Origin: Thalassococcus_A lentus
Lineage (GTDB): Bacteria; Pseudomonadota; Alphaproteobacteria; Rhodobacterales; Rhodobacteraceae
NCBI RefSeq assembly: GCF_028023555.1
Contig: NZ_JAQIOY010000003.1
Coordinates: 558,001 to 622,000, forward strand
Length of the DNA stretch: 64,000 nt
Reading direction: 5' to 3'
The position numbers were made by a program, and so were the translations under genes. Positions 7,654 to 17,093 of the stretch are shown here, in pieces (position 1 is the stretch's first letter; each line of letters opens with the position of its first letter). Below the pieces are notes generated by a model that ran no database searches, had not been told where the DNA came from, and saw nothing but the letters and a program-made list of their open reading frames with translations.

Positions 7654-7732
7654 TAAAACTTGATGTAACGCCAGATTAGCCGAAGACACGTTGTGTTGCA
7701 AGGCTACACGGCACCTATGGAGACCAGATTAA

Positions 7733-10700
7733 GTGACAAATTTGAATGCGAGTTGCTCACCCGCTGACGCGGGTGGGGTGGTAGTGGACGCCCTGCTGAA
7801 CGGTGCTGGGATCAAAGAAATCGCCCATGTTATCTTCGAAACTACCGAAGGCGTTGTCGTCTTTAACGACGTTGCGGAACGGGAAATTGATGATCCCGCA
7901 CCGTTGGATATGTCGGACCCTCAGTTGGATATGGTTCTGGACGGCAAATGCTACGCCGTCGGGTCCGACGAACTGCCTCTTGAAATGGCCACGCTGGTAG
8001 CCCGCAACGGTGACAAAGCTTTCGGCGTCTACGTTCTCGAAGAGCCGGTGTCCTATTCGGATGTGCCCGAGGAATTCGCACAGGCGATTCCAGTCGGTAC
8101 AGGCTGGGAAATCGAAGAACAGGAAGGCGAACTGCACTATCTGCATGAACTGGTAGCCCGCGCCGTCGGGGATGAACCCCAGATGATGAATGACGCTGAG
8201 CTTCTGGGTGTGGATCACCCGGACATGCAGGCGCTGTTGCAGAAGCCGTTCGTCTTCATGCAGGGACAACTCTGGGGACAGCGCGACAACCGCAACACAC
8301 AAGACGGCAAGTGGGCACGGGTTGAAATGCCGCTGCTGGCGTGGCTCATCGGCGCTGAAAAGGGCGAGAAACTGAACGGCAAGACCGTATCAGAAAAATG
8401 GGGTTTGACCCGTCACCCGGAAGCCAAGGCCAAAGAAGGCTCTTCGCTGGTTCTGGCAGATGCCATCGACGGTGCCCGCAAGGATGGCGCAATCAAGACG
8501 ATGTATGCAGTCGGACTCGATATCGACAGCGGCGCAGAACTGGAAGCAGTGAAGAACAAGCTGAAAGAAAAAAATCTGTTCGCTATCCTGTACACATCGT
8601 TCCGTAACAAGACCACAGAACTTGTGTTGAAGCACGACGACATCATCCGCAAGCTCAAGCTGGACGAAAGCCCGAACCGGGCTCAAATCCAAATCTACAT
8701 GCGTGAGCACCACAAGGATCGCTACGACGAAGATTTCATCCAATCCATCGAGATTATTGATCTTCGCAAGCAAACTCCTGACGGATTGCGTACGATCCTC
8801 AAGACGCGCCCGCTCGACAAGTTCCGGGTGATCCTTCCCCTGTGGGAGCCTGTTGAACTGGCTGATCTGGGCGCGACTGTGAATCAGTGGAAAGACGTCT
8901 GGGCGGACGCCGTGACCGGTGTTGCCGTCAACCTGCTGGACGTGTCTTTCGACGCCACATCAACCGATGTGAATCGTTTGTTCTTCACGCCGCGCCATAA
9001 GGCAGGATCGGAATGGTACGCGGCTGTAGTCATGGGCCGTCCGCTTCGGTTTGAAGAAATCGAGCCGTACAGCAAGGCGCGGTATGTCAAAGAACGTGAT
9101 CCGGGTGACCCGTTCGCGACAGTTGGCGGAGATATTGAAACAGGTAAGCGCGAGCGGTTCATCACGGATAGCGGGTTCAACCTCAATCGTTGGCATACCA
9201 AGCACAAAGAACGCTGGATGGCGGCAGATGTGATCGAAACATACTGCGCTGACAAGGTTCGCGTGGCGGGCGGTGAGAAGGCTGGGACTGTCCACCTCGA
9301 ATGTCCGTTCGAGCATGAACACTCTTCCGAAGGTGGTACCGCCACCATGGCCCGGAATCCCGATGAATGTGAGTCAGGGTTCTGGACTGTGTTCTGCCAA
9401 CACGATGCGTGTAAAGGCCGCGACAAGCTGCATTTCGTCAAAGAAATGGTCGATGAAGGATGGTTCCCGGAAGACGTTCTGACTGATGACGAATGGAACA
9501 TTCCGTTGCCGGATGAAGACTTGGAGCCAGAAGAAGAACCCCAGCCCATCAGCCTTACAAAAGACGAAGTCGCCGAATTGATTTCGGAGGCGGGTATCAA
9601 CGAAAATTCCTCAACCGAAGACCTGAAAAAGTTCCTCAAAAAACAGGTAAAACTGGGGCGGGATTCCGCGACCTGTAAGCGCATCACGCAGGCGCTTGGC
9701 ACCACCGCGCGCAGCAAGGGGGTGACGGTGTTCACACCGAAGGAAGTTGATAAGATGTGGCGTGACGTTCGGGCAGAGATCGCTCTCCGTCGGCGGGAAC
9801 GGGACGAAGAGGAAGGTGGCGATAACGATACCGTACCAGTTGTTAATCAATGGGACTTTGGAGACATGGTCGGTTGGGGCGAGAAGCGTATTCAAGACGC
9901 AAATGCCAAGCGTCCACGCCTGTTCCACTACATCGACGAAGTTGCCCGGATCGACGAGAATGCTGAGTGTATCCCTCGCATCCGTATGTTGACGGAAAAG
10001 CAATTCTCAGCGGAGTTGAACCACTTCACCAAGTGGCAGCATGTGTCCACCATGGGTGACGTCGAGTGTCGTAAAGAAGTTGCCGCACCCAAGGACGTAG
10101 TTTCGCAGCTTTATTCATCTGCGCACACTATTTACCCTAAACTTCGCGGTTTGGTGACGACGCCGACGTTTGCACGGGATGGGTCTCTTATCTCGACTCC
10201 GGGATACCACGAAAGTGGCCTGTTCTACTGGAACAATGGCAACTTGGATATCCCACAAGTCAGTGACGTACCGACGGATGAAGAAGTCTCCGAAGCAAAG
10301 CGCCTGCTTGTGGAAGAAGTGTTCGCAGACTTCCCGTTGGGCGGGATGCAGCGCGACGAGATCGTCGCCAAGGCACTCGATCCGAAAGACCCAGAAGGCA
10401 TCCCCGCTGTTACAAATCTCATGTCGATGCTGCTGCTGATGTTCTGCCGCGAACTGATTGACGGCCCGACGCCGGGGCACCTCCTGACGAAGCCAACGCC
10501 CGGCACTGGTGCGTCGCTGTTGACCGACGTCTGTTCGACCATCGCACATGGCGAGGCCACCCCGGCACAACCTATTCCGCCGAACAACGAAGAAATGCAG
10601 AAAACACTTCTGACCCTGATCGCCGACGGCGCAAACGTCGTGTACTTTGACAATATCGACAAGGATGTGAATAGCGGTACGTTCGCTTCCGCCCTGACCG

Positions 10701-11464
10701 CACCAAAGGTCCGGGGACGTATCCTCGGTAAGTCTCAAATGGCTGAGGCTGAGGTACGCGCTGTGTGGGTGCTGTGCGGTAACAACGTCCGCATGTCCCA
10801 AGAACTGATCCGCCGGTTGGTTATGGTCGATCTGGATGCCAAGGTGGCAAAACCGGGAGAACGTTCTGGCTGGCGTCACGATGACATCATGGAATACATC
10901 GCAGGAAATCGCGGTGAACTGGTCTGGGCCTGCCTGACGTTGATTCAGAACTGGGTCGCCAAGGGCATGAAGGGCGACAAGCGCGTTATCCTGAACAGCT
11001 ACGAGAAGTGGTCCCGCATCATGGGTGGCATCCTTCGGGATGCTGGCCTCAAGGGTTTCCTCGCCAACCGCAAAGATTTGGAGGAACAAGCTGGCGACTT
11101 TGAAACTGACATGCTGAATGTCTTTATGGTTGAGCTTTCAACATATCCGGACGGAACCAAATTTAAAGCCGGAAGCGACGAAGGTGTTTTTGAGTCACTG
11201 ATGCGTATCGCGAATACTGGTTGCGACGCGACCGGTGGCGATCCCATTTTGATCCCCGGCTGTCCACTTAACAAGGAAGCGCAGAGGTACACCAACCCAA
11301 CCATGATCGGGCGCAAGTTCAAAGATATCGCACGCCGCCCGCACACCGTGCACAAGCCGGATGGAAACGGATCATTTGTGGCGTGGGACCTCCACTTTAT
11401 GAACGGTAAGGACTCAAGCAGCGGGACCACCTTCTTTGAAATGACCAAGAAAAAGGTGGGATAA
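7733..11464 (+). CDS. Primase-helicase replication protein of the island (AEP-like domain, zinc cluster, D5/VirE-like ATPase)
   Basis: 1243 residues from a GTG at 7733 with GGAGA about ten bases upstream. Residues 1-250 are of unknown type. About 255-430 resembles an archaeo-eukaryotic primase: GLDIDSG with D263/D265, ILYTSF, then FRVILPLW (from 364). A cysteine/histidine cluster follows (C524 PFEHEH, C555 QHDAC560). The C-terminal part is a phage/plasmid helicase: PGTGAS (923-928) at the Walker A position, VVYFDN with D973 (Walker B), CGNN (sensor 1) and LIRRLV (arginine finger). Walker A has Ala where Lys is normal, and the primase sxH motif is unclear. It probably starts replication of the excised element at a nearby origin. 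Confidence 0.82.
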   Translation: MTNLNASCSPADAGGVVVDALLNGAGIKEIAHVIFETTEGVVVFNDVAEREIDDPAPLDMSDPQLDMVLDGKCYAVGSDELPLEMATLVARNGDKAFGVYVLEEPVSYSDVPEEFAQAIPVGTGWEIEEQEGELHYLHELVARAVGDEPQMMNDAELLGVDHPDMQALLQKPFVFMQGQLWGQRDNRNTQDGKWARVEMPLLAWLIGAEKGEKLNGKTVSEKWGLTRHPEAKAKEGSSLVLADAIDGARKDGAIKTMYAVGLDIDSGAELEAVKNKLKEKNLFAILYTSFRNKTTELVLKHDDIIRKLKLDESPNRAQIQIYMREHHKDRYDEDFIQSIEIIDLRKQTPDGLRTILKTRPLDKFRVILPLWEPVELADLGATVNQWKDVWADAVTGVAVNLLDVSFDATSTDVNRLFFTPRHKAGSEWYAAVVMGRPLRFEEIEPYSKARYVKERDPGDPFATVGGDIETGKRERFITDSGFNLNRWHTKHKERWMAADVIETYCADKVRVAGGEKAGTVHLECPFEHEHSSEGGTATMARNPDECESGFWTVFCQHDACKGRDKLHFVKEMVDEGWFPEDVLTDDEWNIPLPDEDLEPEEEPQPISLTKDEVAELISEAGINENSSTEDLKKFLKKQVKLGRDSATCKRITQALGTTARSKGVTVFTPKEVDKMWRDVRAEIALRRRERDEEEGGDNDTVPVVNQWDFGDMVGWGEKRIQDANAKRPRLFHYIDEVARIDENAECIPRIRMLTEKQFSAELNHFTKWQHVSTMGDVECRKEVAAPKDVVSQLYSSAHTIYPKLRGLVTTPTFARDGSLISTPGYHESGLFYWNNGNLDIPQVSDVPTDEEVSEAKRLLVEEVFADFPLGGMQRDEIVAKALDPKDPEGIPAVTNLMSMLLLMFCRELIDGPTPGHLLTKPTPGTGASLLTDVCSTIAHGEATPAQPIPPNNEEMQKTLLTLIADGANVVYFDNIDKDVNSGTFASALTAPKVRGRILGKSQMAEAEVRAVWVLCGNNVRMSQELIRRLVMVDLDAKVAKPGERSGWRHDDIMEYIAGNRGELVWACLTLIQNWVAKGMKGDKRVILNSYEKWSRIMGGILRDAGLKGFLANRKDLEEQAGDFETDMLNVFMVELSTYPDGTKFKAGSDEGVFESLMRIANTGCDATGGDPILIPGCPLNKEAQRYTNPTMIGRKFKDIARRPHTVHKPDGNGSFVAWDLHFMNGKDSSSGTTFFEMTKKKVG

Positions 11465-11490
11465 GCGAATGCACCCCGCGTCAGCGGGAG

Positions 11491-11702
11491 TTGCTGGGGT
11501 TTTGCTGGGGTTTGGAGCGAACCCCAGCAAGGTTTTCGTAAACGATTACAGGTGATTAGGGATTTTTGCTGGGGTTGCTGGGGTTTAAGAGGTGCCCAAG
11601 GTATAGAAATCAATGTGTGTGTGCACACACCCGAGAGAGTCGTCCGACACACACACGCGAATGCATGGCGGTTGGGCCGAACAACCCCCGCAACCCCAGT
11701 AA
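11491..11702. repeat. Iteron-like repeats of TTGCTGGGGTT
   Basis: Direct copies of TTGCTGGGGTT (or with an extra T) lie at 11491-11501, 11502-11512, 11566-11576 and 11575-11585. An inverted copy AACCCCAGCAA lies at 11520-11530 and two degenerate inverted copies abut at 11683-11702. The second copy and the inverted one can form an 11-bp hairpin with a 7-nt loop followed by GGTTTTC, so part of this may also end the primase transcript. Repeats right after a replication gene are typical of plasmid and satellite origins. Confidence 0.6.
11615..11656. repeat. GT/CA-rich palindromes in the same gap
   Basis: GTGTGTGCACACAC (11617-11630) is a perfect 14-bp palindrome, and ACACACACAC follows at 11647-11656, able to pair with the GT run. 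The gap 11465-12305 (841 bp) also has an AT-rich stretch at about 11935-12120 and a small dyad GGTCAG/CTGACC at 12158-12174. I see no convincing gene in it. Confidence 0.45.
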
Positions 11703-12261
11703 TCACCGCAAACGGATAAGAGGCTGTGTACCCGCCGTGCGTTAACACCATCGCCGAAAGCAAACACCACCAACCGGCAAGACAATCCCCGCCGCGCCGT
11801 TCAATTTGCTCGCCGCTAAGGCAACGAAACGCCAACAATCTTTGGGCTATCGTGGCCCTTGCCGTGAATAGCCCGCATTATTACGCCAATCCACGTGATT
11901 GATAGAAATCACACTCCGCCGGGCGCTCGCGCGTCGCGCAATAATATCTTCCTGTTATCAGAATCTGGGAAATTTTGTGTTTCGCGCGGTTTTTGTGATT
12001 TGACGGATGGTCATTTTGCTTTTTTGACGTGTCCCCATTTTTATTTTGACACGACCCGACTTTCTGGCGAGCCAAGCGATACTCATTTTCCGGTGAGAAT
12101 TCTGGTAGTATCATAGGGGATAAGCGGCGCGCGCTAATGCGTGCTAGATCGCCTTTAGGTCAGCAAGCCTGACCCGAATCATCATGTCTAACTTATTCTG
12201 CTGTCAAGGAATTTAATTTTGATATCCTTCTGTAAGGCTCGTAAAAGGGCTTAACGAATCA

Positions 12262-12292
12262 TGTAAGCCATGTGATCATATAGAGACTTACA
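12262..12292. promoter_or_regulatory. Imperfect dyad just upstream of the serine recombinase
   Basis: TGTAAG (12262-12267) and CTTACA (12287-12292) flank a 19-bp centre containing TGATCA, 3 bp before the GGAGG of the recombinase gene. Small serine resolvases usually bind 28-34 bp dyads next to their own gene, so this may be its operator or a crossover half-site. Confidence 0.35.
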
Positions 12293-12305
12293 AATGGAGG
12301 CGAAA

Positions 12306-12992
12306 ATGGCTGTATATGGACTGACCAGAGTGTCCACCTTGGATCAGGCAGAAGGTACGTCGCTTGATGAACAAGAGCGGAAAATCGAGGCAATCGCCAC
12401 AGTCGCGGGTCTGTCCGTGGACCACATCTTCACGGACGCAGGCATCTCCGGCTCTGTCCCGCTGTCCGAGCGCCCAGCAGGCGGAGAACTGGTCGCTCTC
12501 TTACAATCGGGTGACACCGTGGTTTGCAGCAAGATCGACCGGCTTTTCAGATCAGCAGCCGATGCTCTGACGACCGTCAAGGAATGGCAGGAAAGCGGTA
12601 TCGATCTGATCGTCGTCGCTTTCGGGGCAGATCCAGTCACGGCGAGTGGAACTTCCAAGCTGATGATGGGTATTCTGTCCATGGTCGCAGAATTCGAACG
12701 CGATCTGATCCGCGAGCGTATGGACGAAGGCCGTGCCGCTAAGAAAGCCAAAGGAGGCCATATTGGCGGCACTGCGCCCTTCGGCTTCCGAAAGCTAGGC
12801 GAGGGTCGCGGGGCAATGTTAGAGCCTGTAGAGGCAGAACAACGAGCCATTGACCGCATGGTTAGCCTCAAAGCAAAGGGGTCCAGCCTTCGCGGGATAG
12901 CGGAAACCGTCAAGAACGAGTTCGGCTTTGTAGTCTCACACGTCGCGGTGAAGAATGCGCTCTCCCGTCGAGGTGAGCAGAACAAATGTTGA
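12306..12992 (+). CDS. Serine recombinase (resolvase/invertase family)
   Basis: 228 residues. The catalytic serine is Ser10 in YGLTRVST, and the family pattern continues: DAGISGS, ERPAGGELVALLQSGDTVVCSKIDRLFRS (read in two parts), LMMGILSMVAEFERDLIRERMDEGR and the C-terminal helix-turn-helix (SLRGIAETVKNEFGFVVSHVAVKNAL). It cuts and rejoins DNA through a phosphoserine link. The ATG at 12306 follows GGAGG by 5 bases; an upstream ATG at 12294 lies before that site and is rejected. With a tyrosine integrase already at the island edge, this second recombinase may mark an older nested element that brought the defence cargo, or may resolve multimers of the excised form. Confidence 0.9.
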   Translation: MAVYGLTRVSTLDQAEGTSLDEQERKIEAIATVAGLSVDHIFTDAGISGSVPLSERPAGGELVALLQSGDTVVCSKIDRLFRSAADALTTVKEWQESGIDLIVVAFGADPVTASGTSKLMMGILSMVAEFERDLIRERMDEGRAAKKAKGGHIGGTAPFGFRKLGEGRGAMLEPVEAEQRAIDRMVSLKAKGSSLRGIAETVKNEFGFVVSHVAVKNALSRRGEQNKC

Positions 12993-13269
12993 AGATCGTA
13001 TCAGTAGTTGCGCCCCCACCTTGGAAGATGCACAATCCGCTCGATTTCAGCGCAAGCGAATGGCATTCGCGGTCGGGACTGAACTCCAAGGGACCCAAAG
13101 GGGGGTATCCCCTCCCGGCCAAGAAAGGCCAAGTAACTGCATACAGAAATCAGCTAGAAATTTCGGTATGTTACCTTAAGATGGAGGAGTATTTGACGTG
13201 ACGGGCGAAAAAGCTACGGGTTAGGCAAAAATCCCGCAACACATTAGCCGCTTTCCAAGGGGATTCCGA

Positions 13270-15615
13270 TTGCTGAGTGACAAAGAAAAAAAGCAGCTAA
13301 GCGAATCTGATATCTGCGACCTGTTCATTACCCCCGCTCTAAAGAGTTCTGGATGGGACCCATTCACACAGATCAGGCGCGAAGTAACATTAACACCGGG
13401 TCCAATCATTGTTCGCGGCAACCTTTCCTCAAGGAACAAGAAAAAGAAAAAATTCGCTGACTATGTATTATCTTGGAAGCCTTCTCTGCCTGTCGCGATT
13501 GTAGAAGCGAAAGACAACAACCATACCGTTGGACATGGCATGCAGCAGGCTTTGGGCTATGCCGAAATCCTAAAAGTTCCGTCTGCATTTAGCTCCAACG
13601 GCGACGCGTTTGAAAGCCACAACAAATTTCCGAACGAAGGCGAGCCAATAGAGCAGACTATTCCGATTGGTTCGTTTCCAACGCCTGAAGACCTCTGGGA
13701 AAGATACAGAGCATTTCGAGGTATAGAGAACACTCGTGATGATCTACTTCTCCAACCTTATCATGATGATGGCTCCGGTAAGGAACCGCGATACTATCAG
13801 GCCGAGGCGATCAATCGAACGCTGGAGGCAATTTCCAAAGGACAAGACCGTGCCTTGCTTGTGATGGCAACTGGCACGGGTAAAACGTACACAACGTTCC
13901 AAATTATCTGGAGACTTTGGCAGGCTGGCGCGGCGAAGCGCATTCTGTTTCTTGCCGATAGAAATATTCTCATTGATCAAACGTTGGTCAATGACTTCAA
14001 GCCTTTTGGCTCTGTCATGACCAAGATTAAAAATCGAACTGTCGACCCCTCTTACGAAATCCATCTCGGCTTGTATCAAGCTCTAACCGGCCCCGATGAG
14101 GCAGACAAAGCCTTCAAGTCTGTTTCTCCAGATTTCTTCGACCTAATCGTAATCGACGAATGTCACAGGGGAAGCGCCGCAGATGATGCTGCTTGGAAGG
14201 AAATATTAGAGTACTTTGGTTCTGCAATTCAAATCGGATTAACGGCAACTCCCAAAGAGACGAAGTACGTTTCAAGTAGTTCCTATTTTGGCGATCCAGT
14301 CTACACCTACAGCCTGAAACAAGGCATCGAGGATGGCTTTCTCGCCCCTTACAAAGTAGTCAGAATCGATATCGACAAAGATATTGAAGGCTGGACTCCT
14401 CCTGCCGGGGCTATTGATGATTTGGGGAACCAAATTGAGGAACGCACGTATAATCAAAAGGATATGGACCGAATATTGGTCCTTAATAAGCGCACAAAGC
14501 TTGTTGCCGAACGCGTTGTCAAACTCCTAAACGCAACCGACCCATTCGGAAAAACCATCATTTTTTGTGAGGACATCGACCACGCCGAGCGAATGCGAAA
14601 GGCAATCGTCAATGCAGCAGGACAGATTGCAATCGACAATCCGAAATACGTCATGCGTATCACAGGAGACAGCAACGAGGGCAAAGCCGAGCTCGACAAC
14701 TTCATCGACCCTGAGAGCAAATTCCCTGTGATAGCGACTACTTCGGAGATGCTCACCACGGGTGTCGACGCCAAAACTTGTAAACTCATCGTGCTCGACA
14801 AGTCGGTAACATCGATGACGACCTTCAAGCAGATCATAGGGCGCGGTACGCGCGTCGATGAAGAGCACGGGAAGTTCTACTTCACCATCATGGATTTCAA
14901 GAAGGCTACCGAGTTGTTCAATGACCCGGATTTCGATGGTGAACCCGTTGTGATTTATGAGCCCGACGACACCGATCCGCCGGAACCTCCTGACCCAACC
15001 AGCGACGACGACAGCGACGATGAGGAAATCTCAACGACCGGGACGACGAAAATCCGGGTCAGCGGTGTCGAAGTCAGCATTCTAGCCGAACGGGTCAGTT
15101 TCATGGGACCGGATGGCGAGCTGATCACAGAATCCTATCGTGATTTCGCCCGTAAACAGGTTCGCTCCGAATTCACGTCATTGGATGACTTCATCCAGCG
15201 CTGGAACAGCGCAGACAAGAAAGCAGCCATCATTGCAGAACTGGAAGAGCATGGTGTTTTGCTCGAAAATCTTGCTCAAGAGGTCGGCAAGGATTTCGGC
15301 GATTTCGATCTGGTTCTTCATGTGGCCTTTGATCAACCGCCTTTGACAAGGTCAGAGCGCGCCAACAATGTCAAAAAGCGCAATTACTTTACCAAGTACG
15401 GCGATCAGGCTCGCCAAGTGCTTGATGCGCTCCTTGAAAAATATGCCGATGAGGGCATCCAAGCCATTGAGGATGCACGTGTCCTTCGAATGCGTCCGTT
15501 CGACAGGATTGGGACGCCAGTCGAAATCATAAAGGATGTCTTTGGCGGCAAAGCGGGATATGAGGAAGCCCTCAAGGACCTAGAACAAGAACTATACCGA
15601 CAGGCAGGCAGCTAA
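13270..15615 (+). CDS. hsdR: Type I restriction enzyme, R (translocase/nuclease) subunit
   Basis: 781 residues. The N-terminal nuclease has the EAK of a PD-(D/E)xK site in PVAIVEAKD after FADYVLSW. The SF2 translocase follows: MATGTGKT (Walker A), VIDECHRGS (motif II, DECH), LTATPKE (motif III), ATTSEMLTTGVDA and QIIGRGTRVDEE (motif VI). The tail after about residue 640 matches the C-terminal domain of EcoEI/EcoAI-type R subunits, which suggests a type IB enzyme. It begins with TTG at 13270, seven bases after AAGGGGA. It overlaps hsdM by one base (TAATG). The enzyme translocates unmodified DNA and cuts far from the recognition site. Confidence 0.95.
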   Translation: MLSDKEKKQLSESDICDLFITPALKSSGWDPFTQIRREVTLTPGPIIVRGNLSSRNKKKKKFADYVLSWKPSLPVAIVEAKDNNHTVGHGMQQALGYAEILKVPSAFSSNGDAFESHNKFPNEGEPIEQTIPIGSFPTPEDLWERYRAFRGIENTRDDLLLQPYHDDGSGKEPRYYQAEAINRTLEAISKGQDRALLVMATGTGKTYTTFQIIWRLWQAGAAKRILFLADRNILIDQTLVNDFKPFGSVMTKIKNRTVDPSYEIHLGLYQALTGPDEADKAFKSVSPDFFDLIVIDECHRGSAADDAAWKEILEYFGSAIQIGLTATPKETKYVSSSSYFGDPVYTYSLKQGIEDGFLAPYKVVRIDIDKDIEGWTPPAGAIDDLGNQIEERTYNQKDMDRILVLNKRTKLVAERVVKLLNATDPFGKTIIFCEDIDHAERMRKAIVNAAGQIAIDNPKYVMRITGDSNEGKAELDNFIDPESKFPVIATTSEMLTTGVDAKTCKLIVLDKSVTSMTTFKQIIGRGTRVDEEHGKFYFTIMDFKKATELFNDPDFDGEPVVIYEPDDTDPPEPPDPTSDDDSDDEEISTTGTTKIRVSGVEVSILAERVSFMGPDGELITESYRDFARKQVRSEFTSLDDFIQRWNSADKKAAIIAELEEHGVLLENLAQEVGKDFGDFDLVLHVAFDQPPLTRSERANNVKKRNYFTKYGDQARQVLDALLEKYADEGIQAIEDARVLRMRPFDRIGTPVEIIKDVFGGKAGYEEALKDLEQELYRQAGS

Positions 15616-17093
15616 TGGGAAACATCTCAAGCATCATCAAAGCGATCCAAGACATCATGCGTAAGGACGTTGGCATCAACGGCGATGCGCAGCGGATCGA
15701 ACAGATGGTCTGGATGTTCTTCCTAAAGATCCTTGACGACCGCGAAGCTGAACTTGAGCTGATTGAAGACGACTATCAATCGCCGCTTCCCGAAAAATTG
15801 CGTTGGCGTAACTGGGCCGGTGACCGCGAAGGAATGACCGGTGACGAGCTTATGGAGTTCGTTCAATCAAAACTATTCCCGGCGCTCCAGTCTCAGGAAC
15901 TCCTAAAAAGCCCTCGTCGAGAGCAGGCACAAGTCATTCAACGCATCTTCGCTGACGCGAACAACTTCATGAAGCGCGGTACGTTGATGCGTCAGGTCAT
16001 CAACAAGATCAACGAAATCGATTTCAACAATTCTGGTGACTGGCACACGTTTGGCGGAATCTATGAACAGATTTTGAAGGACCTGCAAAGCGCGGGGAAC
16101 TCAGGTGAATTTTACACCCCCCGTGCCGTCACAAAATTCATCGTCAACCGCGTTGACCCCAAGCTCGACGAAGTCGTCTTTGACCCTGCCTGCGGTACAG
16201 GCGGCTTTTTGACATGTGCGATTGATCACAAACGGGACAACTACATCAAGACTAGCCGGAACAACGAAGAGCTTGCCCGCACGATCCGGGGCGTTGAGAA
16301 AAAGCCACTGCCCTTCATGCTGTGCACAACCAACATGATCCTTCACGGGATCGACACGCCTCGCCATATCAACCTCGATAATACGCTCAGCTATCCCTAC
16401 AAAGACTATACCGAAAAAGACCACGTCGATGTTATCATAACGAACCCACCCTTTGGCGGTATCGAAGAAGATGGGATCGAGACCAATTTTCCGGCGGACT
16501 TGAAAACGCGCGAAACCGCTGACCTTTTCATAGCAGTCATCATCCGACGGTTACGCAAACATGGGCGCGCTGCCGTGGTTCTGCCTGACGGCTTCTTGTT
16601 TGGTGAGGGCGTCAAGAAAACCCTCAAAGAAAAGCTTTTGAAAGAGTGCAACCTGCACACCATCGTCAGACTGCCCAACACCGTTTTTGCGCCCTACACA
16701 GGGATCAAAACCAACATCCTGTTCTTCACCAAGGGTGAGCCAACAAAGGATGTTTGGTTCTATGAACACCCGCTCCCCAATGGTGTGAAAGCCTACAACA
16801 AAACCAAGCCGATGGAGTTTGACGAGTTCAAACCCGAGATTGACTGGTGGGGGGACGAAGCAGACGGATTCAAAACTCGTGTTGAGACGCCGCAAGCATG
16901 GCGCGTTAGCGCCGATGAACTCGCTGCAAACAACTATAACTTCGATCTGAAGAACCCGCATGAAGATGAGCAAGTTTCTCACGATCCTGACCAATTGCTG
17001 GTCAACTACGGCATAGCACAAAACGACATCCAAACATTGCGTGATCAGCTAAAGGTCATCCTGTCTGATGCATTGAGCGGGGACCGCCCGTGA
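15615..17093 (+). CDS. hsdM: Type I restriction-modification system, M (adenine methyltransferase) subunit
   Basis: 492 residues. N-terminal HsdM helical domain (residues about 1-135), then the N6-adenine methyltransferase with DPACGTGGFL (AdoMet motif I) and NPPFGG (catalytic motif IV). The region between (GEFYTPRAVTKFIVNRVDP) is the standard HsdM signature. It methylates adenines in the target set by HsdS, and two copies join one HsdS. Its ATG overlaps the hsdR stop and its stop overlaps the hsdS GTG (GTGA), so R-M-S is a strict operon. Confidence 0.96.
   Translation: MGNISSIIKAIQDIMRKDVGINGDAQRIEQMVWMFFLKILDDREAELELIEDDYQSPLPEKLRWRNWAGDREGMTGDELMEFVQSKLFPALQSQELLKSPRREQAQVIQRIFADANNFMKRGTLMRQVINKINEIDFNNSGDWHTFGGIYEQILKDLQSAGNSGEFYTPRAVTKFIVNRVDPKLDEVVFDPACGTGGFLTCAIDHKRDNYIKTSRNNEELARTIRGVEKKPLPFMLCTTNMILHGIDTPRHINLDNTLSYPYKDYTEKDHVDVIITNPPFGGIEEDGIETNFPADLKTRETADLFIAVIIRRLRKHGRAAVVLPDGFLFGEGVKKTLKEKLLKECNLHTIVRLPNTVFAPYTGIKTNILFFTKGEPTKDVWFYEHPLPNGVKAYNKTKPMEFDEFKPEIDWWGDEADGFKTRVETPQAWRVSADELAANNYNFDLKNPHEDEQVSHDPDQLLVNYGIAQNDIQTLRDQLKVILSDALSGDRP

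Noticed and set aside
10115..11838. Open frames on the minus strand under and after the primase gene
   Set aside because: Shadows of the primase reading frame; those past 11465 read through the GGGG/CCCC repeats with no coding pattern.
11895..12116. 73-codon frame in the repeat-rich gap
   Set aside because: No ribosome binding site, odd composition (AT-rich gap) and no family; treated as non-coding.
12986..13201. 71-codon frame starting in the end of the serine recombinase gene
   Set aside because: It overlaps by position but has no recognisable sequence and a poor start; left as possible only.
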